Below the pieces are notes generated by a model. That model was given only the letters and a program-made list of their open reading frames with translations. It did not search any database and had not been told where the DNA came from. This document shows, piece after piece, positions 5,909-8,705 of a stretch of 8,705 bases of DNA. Positions within the stretch are counted from its first letter, which is position 1, and every line of letters starts with the position of its first letter. Made by a program: the position numbers and the translations under genes. This stretch comes from Rhodocyclaceae bacterium UBA2346 (GTDB lineage Bacteria > Pseudomonadota > Gammaproteobacteria > Burkholderiales > Rhodocyclaceae): NCBI GenBank assembly GCA_002344625.1, contig DDUE01000002.1, positions 24,099-32,803 on the forward strand. The letters run 5' to 3'.

Positions 5909-6409
5909 ATGAGTGAAATGATGAATGGCGACGCTTCGACGGCGGTTCGCGGCCCGGACCGCTTGCGCCGGCTGCTGCTGGGTGCCGGCCTGCTGTTGAC
6001 CGGCGGCCTGGCGCAGGCGCAAGGCCCGGCGGCGATGCCGGTCGTCGATCTGTCGATCGGCATGTACAGGATCCAGGCCGAGCTTGCGGCAACGCCGCAG
6101 CATCGACAGACCGGCTTGATGAACCGCACCAGCATGCCGGCGCAGCACGGCATGGTTTTCGTGTTCACCCACGATGCGCGTCACTGCATGTGGATGAAGA
6201 ATACCCTGATCCCGCTCTCGGTGGCCTTTGCCGACGCCGAAGGGCGCATCCTCAACATCGCCGACATGACACCGCACTCCGAGGAAAGTCACTGTGCGGC
6301 AGGCCAGGCGCGCTATGCGCTGGAAATGAACCAGGGGTGGTTCGCCGAGCGGGGGCTGGGCACCGACGTGCGCATTCGTGGCCTGGAGAAGCTGCCCCCT
6401 CCGCGCTGA
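5909..6409 (+). CDS. DUF192 exported protein
   Basis: The 166-residue product belongs to the DUF192 family (COG1430), small proteins of unknown biochemical role that are usually exported or membrane-anchored. The N-terminus has an arginine-rich stretch (RLRR, 18-21), a hydrophobic core and a probable cleavage after AQA near residue 37. The domain follows, with hallmark blocks QTGLMNRTSMPAQHGMVFVF (67-86), CMWMKNTLIPLSVAFAD (93-109), GRILNIADM and the closing YALEMNQGWF (136-145). Cysteines at 93 and 129 could pair in the periplasm. The ATG at 5909 is preceded by AGGA at 5894-5897 with an 11-base gap, which is long; starts at 5918 or 5921 are possible and would keep the signal peptide. It lies 19 bases behind rluE and probably forms a two-gene unit with it. 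Confidence 0.88.
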   Translation: MSEMMNGDASTAVRGPDRLRRLLLGAGLLLTGGLAQAQGPAAMPVVDLSIGMYRIQAELAATPQHRQTGLMNRTSMPAQHGMVFVFTHDARHCMWMKNTLIPLSVAFADAEGRILNIADMTPHSEESHCAAGQARYALEMNQGWFAERGLGTDVRIRGLEKLPPPR

Positions 6410-6428
6410 GCGTCGCCTCGAGCCGCCG

Positions 6429-6464
6429 CCGCGGTTTGAATTGGGGGACAAACCCGGTCTTTTT
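6429..6464 (+). terminator. Probable intrinsic terminator after the DUF192 gene
   Basis: CCG (6429-6431) and GGTTTG (6433-6438) pair with CAAACCCGG (6449-6457), nine pairs with one bulged C at 6432 and a 10-base loop. TC and then five T residues (6460-6464) follow. It would end the rluE-DUF192 transcript 19 bases past the stop and insulate flhB. The stem is imperfect and contains A-T pairs, so the strength is uncertain. Confidence 0.5.
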
Positions 6465-6471
6465 CCGCACC

Positions 6472-6497
6472 TGACGCTTGCAGTCCCGAGCCGATAA
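6472..6497 (+). promoter_or_regulatory. FliA (sigma-28)-like promoter upstream of flhB
   Basis: GCCGATAA at 6490-6497 is an exact match to the -10 consensus of flagellar sigma-28 promoters. TGACGCTT at 6472-6479 matches five of eight positions of the -35 consensus TAAAGTTT, with 10 bases between the two against the usual 11. Transcription would start near 6504, about 50 bases before the flhB ATG. The flagellar context supports the call; the weak -35 half lowers it. Confidence 0.5.
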
Positions 6498-6555
6498 TGG
6501 CCCCACGTCGCACATCGCCCGAACCGGGGCGGGGTGGTGACCCAGGGGGCCGGAC

Positions 6556-7695
6556 ATGGCTGAAGACAGCGATCTCGAAAAGACCGAACAACCATCGGCG
6601 CGACGTCTGGAGCAGGCGCGCGAAGAAGGGCAGGTTCCGCAATCGCGCGAGCTGTCGACGTTCCTGGTGCTCGTTTTCGGGGTGCTCGGCCTGTGGGCGC
6701 TGGGGAGCTGGATCTCGGCGCGCGTACTCGGGATCCTGCGCCATGGTTTCAGCTTCGAGCGGGCGCTTGCGTTCGATACCGGTCTCATGCTGAACAACTT
6801 CGGCGACCTGTTCACCCAGGCCATCCTCACCATGCTGCCGTTCTTCGGCATCCTGATGCTGGCGGCGGTCGCCGCGCCGATTCTGCTCGGCGGCTTCGTG
6901 TTCTCGCCCAAGGCGCTGGGCCTCAAGCTGTCGCGTATGAACCCGATCGCGGGGCTGGGGCGGATGTTCTCGGCGCATGGCCTGGCCGAGCTGGTGAAGT
7001 CGATCCTCAAGGCCGCGATCGTGGGTGGAATGGGGGTTTTCGTGTTCCTGCGCGAGCATGAGCACGTGTTCGCGTTGATGGGCATGGCGCTCGACCGTGC
7101 GATCACCGAGTTCGTCGACACGCTGTGGTGGTCCGCGCTGCTGATCGTGCTGGGGCTGGCGGCGATCGCACTGATCGATGTGCCGTTCCAGTTGTGGCAG
7201 TACTACAAGAAGCTGCGCATGACCAAGGAAGAGGTCAAGCGCGAGTTCAAGGAGCAGGAGGGCGACCCGCACCTCAAGGCGCGCATCCGCCGGGTGCAGA
7301 TGGAAATGGCGCGCCGGCGCATGATGAGCGAAGTCCCCAAGGCCGACGTGGTGGTCACCAACCCGACCCATTTCTCGGTCGCGCTCAAATACGATTCGGC
7401 GCGCATGGGGGCGCCGGTGGTGGTCGCGAAGGGGCGGGGGGCGCTCGCGCTCAAGATTCGCGAGATCGCGCGCGAGCACGATGTGCCGCTGCTCGAAGCG
7501 CCGCCGCTGGCACGGGCCCTTTACGCCCATTGCGAGCTCGAAGCGGCGGTGCCCGCGGCGCTGTATCGCGCGGTGGCCGAAGTGATGGCTTACGTCTACC
7601 AGCTGGAGCACTGGCTTTCGCACGGCGGCACGCCGCCGGTCACGCCCGAGGGCCTCGCGGTGCCGGAAGGTCTGGACCCCGGGGCCGCCGACTGA
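6556..7695 (+). CDS. flhB: Flagellar type III export apparatus protein FlhB
   Basis: FlhB is an inner-membrane component of the flagellar export gate and the switch that changes export from rod/hook to filament substrates. The 379-residue protein opens with the typical hydrophilic AEDSDLEKTEQPSARRLEQA stretch (2-21), followed by four membrane segments at about 33-55, 85-115, 145-165 and 185-210. A charged linker and the cytoplasmic domain follow. The autocleavage motif NPTH is at 269-272, the same numbering as in Salmonella, within VVVTNPTHFSVALKY; cleavage between Asn269 and Pro270 is expected. The domain continues with GAPVVVAKGRGALALKIREI and a PLARALY block, both standard, and a short C-terminal tail. 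AGGGGG at 6544-6549 precedes the ATG by 6 bases. flhA follows after 34 bases, the usual order. Confidence 0.97.
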   Translation: MAEDSDLEKTEQPSARRLEQAREEGQVPQSRELSTFLVLVFGVLGLWALGSWISARVLGILRHGFSFERALAFDTGLMLNNFGDLFTQAILTMLPFFGILMLAAVAAPILLGGFVFSPKALGLKLSRMNPIAGLGRMFSAHGLAELVKSILKAAIVGGMGVFVFLREHEHVFALMGMALDRAITEFVDTLWWSALLIVLGLAAIALIDVPFQLWQYYKKLRMTKEEVKREFKEQEGDPHLKARIRRVQMEMARRRMMSEVPKADVVVTNPTHFSVALKYDSARMGAPVVVAKGRGALALKIREIAREHDVPLLEAPPLARALYAHCELEAAVPAALYRAVAEVMAYVYQLEHWLSHGGTPPVTPEGLAVPEGLDPGAAD

Positions 7696-7729
7696 TGGCC
7701 GCGCGCGGCAAACTTGAAGAGGTTTCCGA

Positions 7730-8705
7730 ATGCTCGAATCGCTGAACCTGCGGGCGTTGATGGCGCCTGCCAACCTGCGCATGCTGGGCGCGCCGATCTT
7801 CATCATCACCGTGCTGTCGATGATGGTGCTGCCGCTGCCGCCGTTTGCGCTCGATCTGTTCTTCACCTTCAACATCGCCATGGCGGTCATGGTGATGCTG
7901 GTGGCGATGTATACCCGCAAGCCGCTCGACTTCTCGGTTTTCCCGACCGTGTTGCTGATCACCACGCTGATGCGCCTCGCGCTCAACGTCGCGTCTACCC
8001 GGGTCGTGCTGCTCGAGGGGCACACCGGAACCGACGCCGCCGGCAAGGTGATCGAGGCGTTCGGCCACTTCCTGGTGGGTGGCAACACCGCGATCGGCCT
8101 GGTGGTGTTCGTGATCCTGGTGCTGATCAACTTCGTGGTGGTCACCAAGGGTGCCGGTCGTATCGCCGAGGTCAGCGCCCGGTTCACCCTCGACGCGATG
8201 CCGGGCAAGCAGATGGCGATCGATGCCGATCTGAACGCCGGCCTGATCGACGAGAACGAGGCCAAGCGGCGGCGCAAGGAAGTGGCGCAGGAAGCCGACT
8301 TCTTCGGCGCGATGGACGGTGCGTCGAAGTTCGTCCGCGGCGATGCGGTCGCGGGCATCCTGATCCTGCTGATCAACATCATCGGTGGTCTGGTGGTCGG
8401 CATCATGCAGCACGACCTGCCGATGGACCAGGCGATCGAGACCTATACGCTGCTCACCATCGGCGACGGCCTGGTGGCGCAGATTCCGGCGCTGATCATT
8501 TCGGTGGCGGCCGGCCTGGTGGTGTCGCGCGTCGGCGAGGATGGAGACATGGGTGGCTTGGTGATCAACCAGGTGTTCTCCAACCCGCAGGTGTTGATGC
8601 TCACGGCAGCCATCATCGGCGTGCTCGGACTGATCCCGGGCATGCCCAACCTGGTGTTCCTGTTGATCGCGGGCGGGCTGGGGGCGCTGGCGTGGTCGCG
8701 CCTCG
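7730..8705 (+). CDS. flhA: Flagellar export gate protein FlhA, N-terminal part, partial
   Basis: FlhA forms the nonameric ring of the flagellar type III export gate and couples export to the proton motive force. The window holds the first 325 codons, which is most of the membrane domain; the cytoplasmic substrate-docking domain lies beyond the right edge. Hydrophobic segments occur at about 20-38, 43-61, 69-85, 119-139, 205-226, 245-266, 286-303 and 306-320. The FHIPEP family signature is clear: RIAEVSARFTLDAMPGKQMA (144-163) followed by IDADLNAG. Asp205 in FVRGDAVAGI corresponds to the conserved membrane-proximal aspartate (Asp208 in Salmonella) needed for proton-driven export. The ATG at 7730 is preceded by AAGAGG (7717-7722) with a 7-base spacer. 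The frame is open to the window end, with no sign of damage. Confidence 0.97.
   Translation, partial: MLESLNLRALMAPANLRMLGAPIFIITVLSMMVLPLPPFALDLFFTFNIAMAVMVMLVAMYTRKPLDFSVFPTVLLITTLMRLALNVASTRVVLLEGHTGTDAAGKVIEAFGHFLVGGNTAIGLVVFVILVLINFVVVTKGAGRIAEVSARFTLDAMPGKQMAIDADLNAGLIDENEAKRRRKEVAQEADFFGAMDGASKFVRGDAVAGILILLINIIGGLVVGIMQHDLPMDQAIETYTLLTIGDGLVAQIPALIISVAAGLVVSRVGEDGDMGGLVINQVFSNPQVLMLTAAIIGVLGLIPGMPNLVFLLIAGGLGALAWSRL

Noticed and set aside
6465..6482. A sigma-54 promoter before flhB, suggested by CGCAC and TTGCA
   Set aside because: The distance between the two halves is two bases too long for the invariant GG/GC spacing, and the GG dinucleotide is absent.
6313..8406. A 697-codon open frame on the minus strand across flhB and flhA
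   Set aside because: It is antisense to two clear flagellar genes and its composition (His, Arg, Gln-rich) matches no protein family I know.

Overview
This window is ordinary-looking chromosome of a GC-rich, motile, respiring proteobacterium. The AcnB-type aconitase, the ThiB/ThiP/ThiQ set, the RluE-type pseudouridine synthase, the flhB-flhA gene pair and the base composition suggest a betaproteobacterium. Rhodocyclales (Thauera/Azoarcus-like) is a reasonable guess, but it rests on general resemblance and was not tested by a search. No tRNA, rRNA, CRISPR array, phage gene or insertion sequence was seen.

Layout. Bases 1-347 are the 3' end of acnB, followed by a stem-loop and a strong intrinsic terminator (406-431). 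Two genes then run on the minus strand: an APH-fold kinase, probably a thiamine kinase (986-1798), and a small secreted protein of unknown function (532-900). From about 1799 rightwards comes a thiamine-uptake unit on the plus strand: an extended -10 promoter, a TPP riboswitch (1814-1906), a probable Shine-Dalgarno-sequestering platform (1937-1978), then thiB, thiP and thiQ with overlapping ends. After it come rluE (5236-5889) and a DUF192 exported protein (5909-6409), which probably form a two-gene unit ending in a likely terminator near 6429-6464. The right end holds flagellar export genes: a FliA-type promoter-like motif, flhB (6556-7695) and the first 325 codons of flhA (7730 to the window edge).

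How the parts work together. ThiB binds thiamine or its phosphates in the periplasm, ThiP is the membrane channel and ThiQ the ATPase; the riboswitch should shut the operon off when intracellular TPP is high. The divergent kinase would trap imported thiamine as thiamine monophosphate, completing a salvage pathway. The most interesting point is the compact switch region. The thi promoter -10 overlaps the ribosome binding site of the divergent kinase gene. Downstream, the strand 1937-1945 can pair either with the 3' end of the riboswitch aptamer or, in part, with the thiB ribosome binding site, giving a complete candidate mechanism for translational control.
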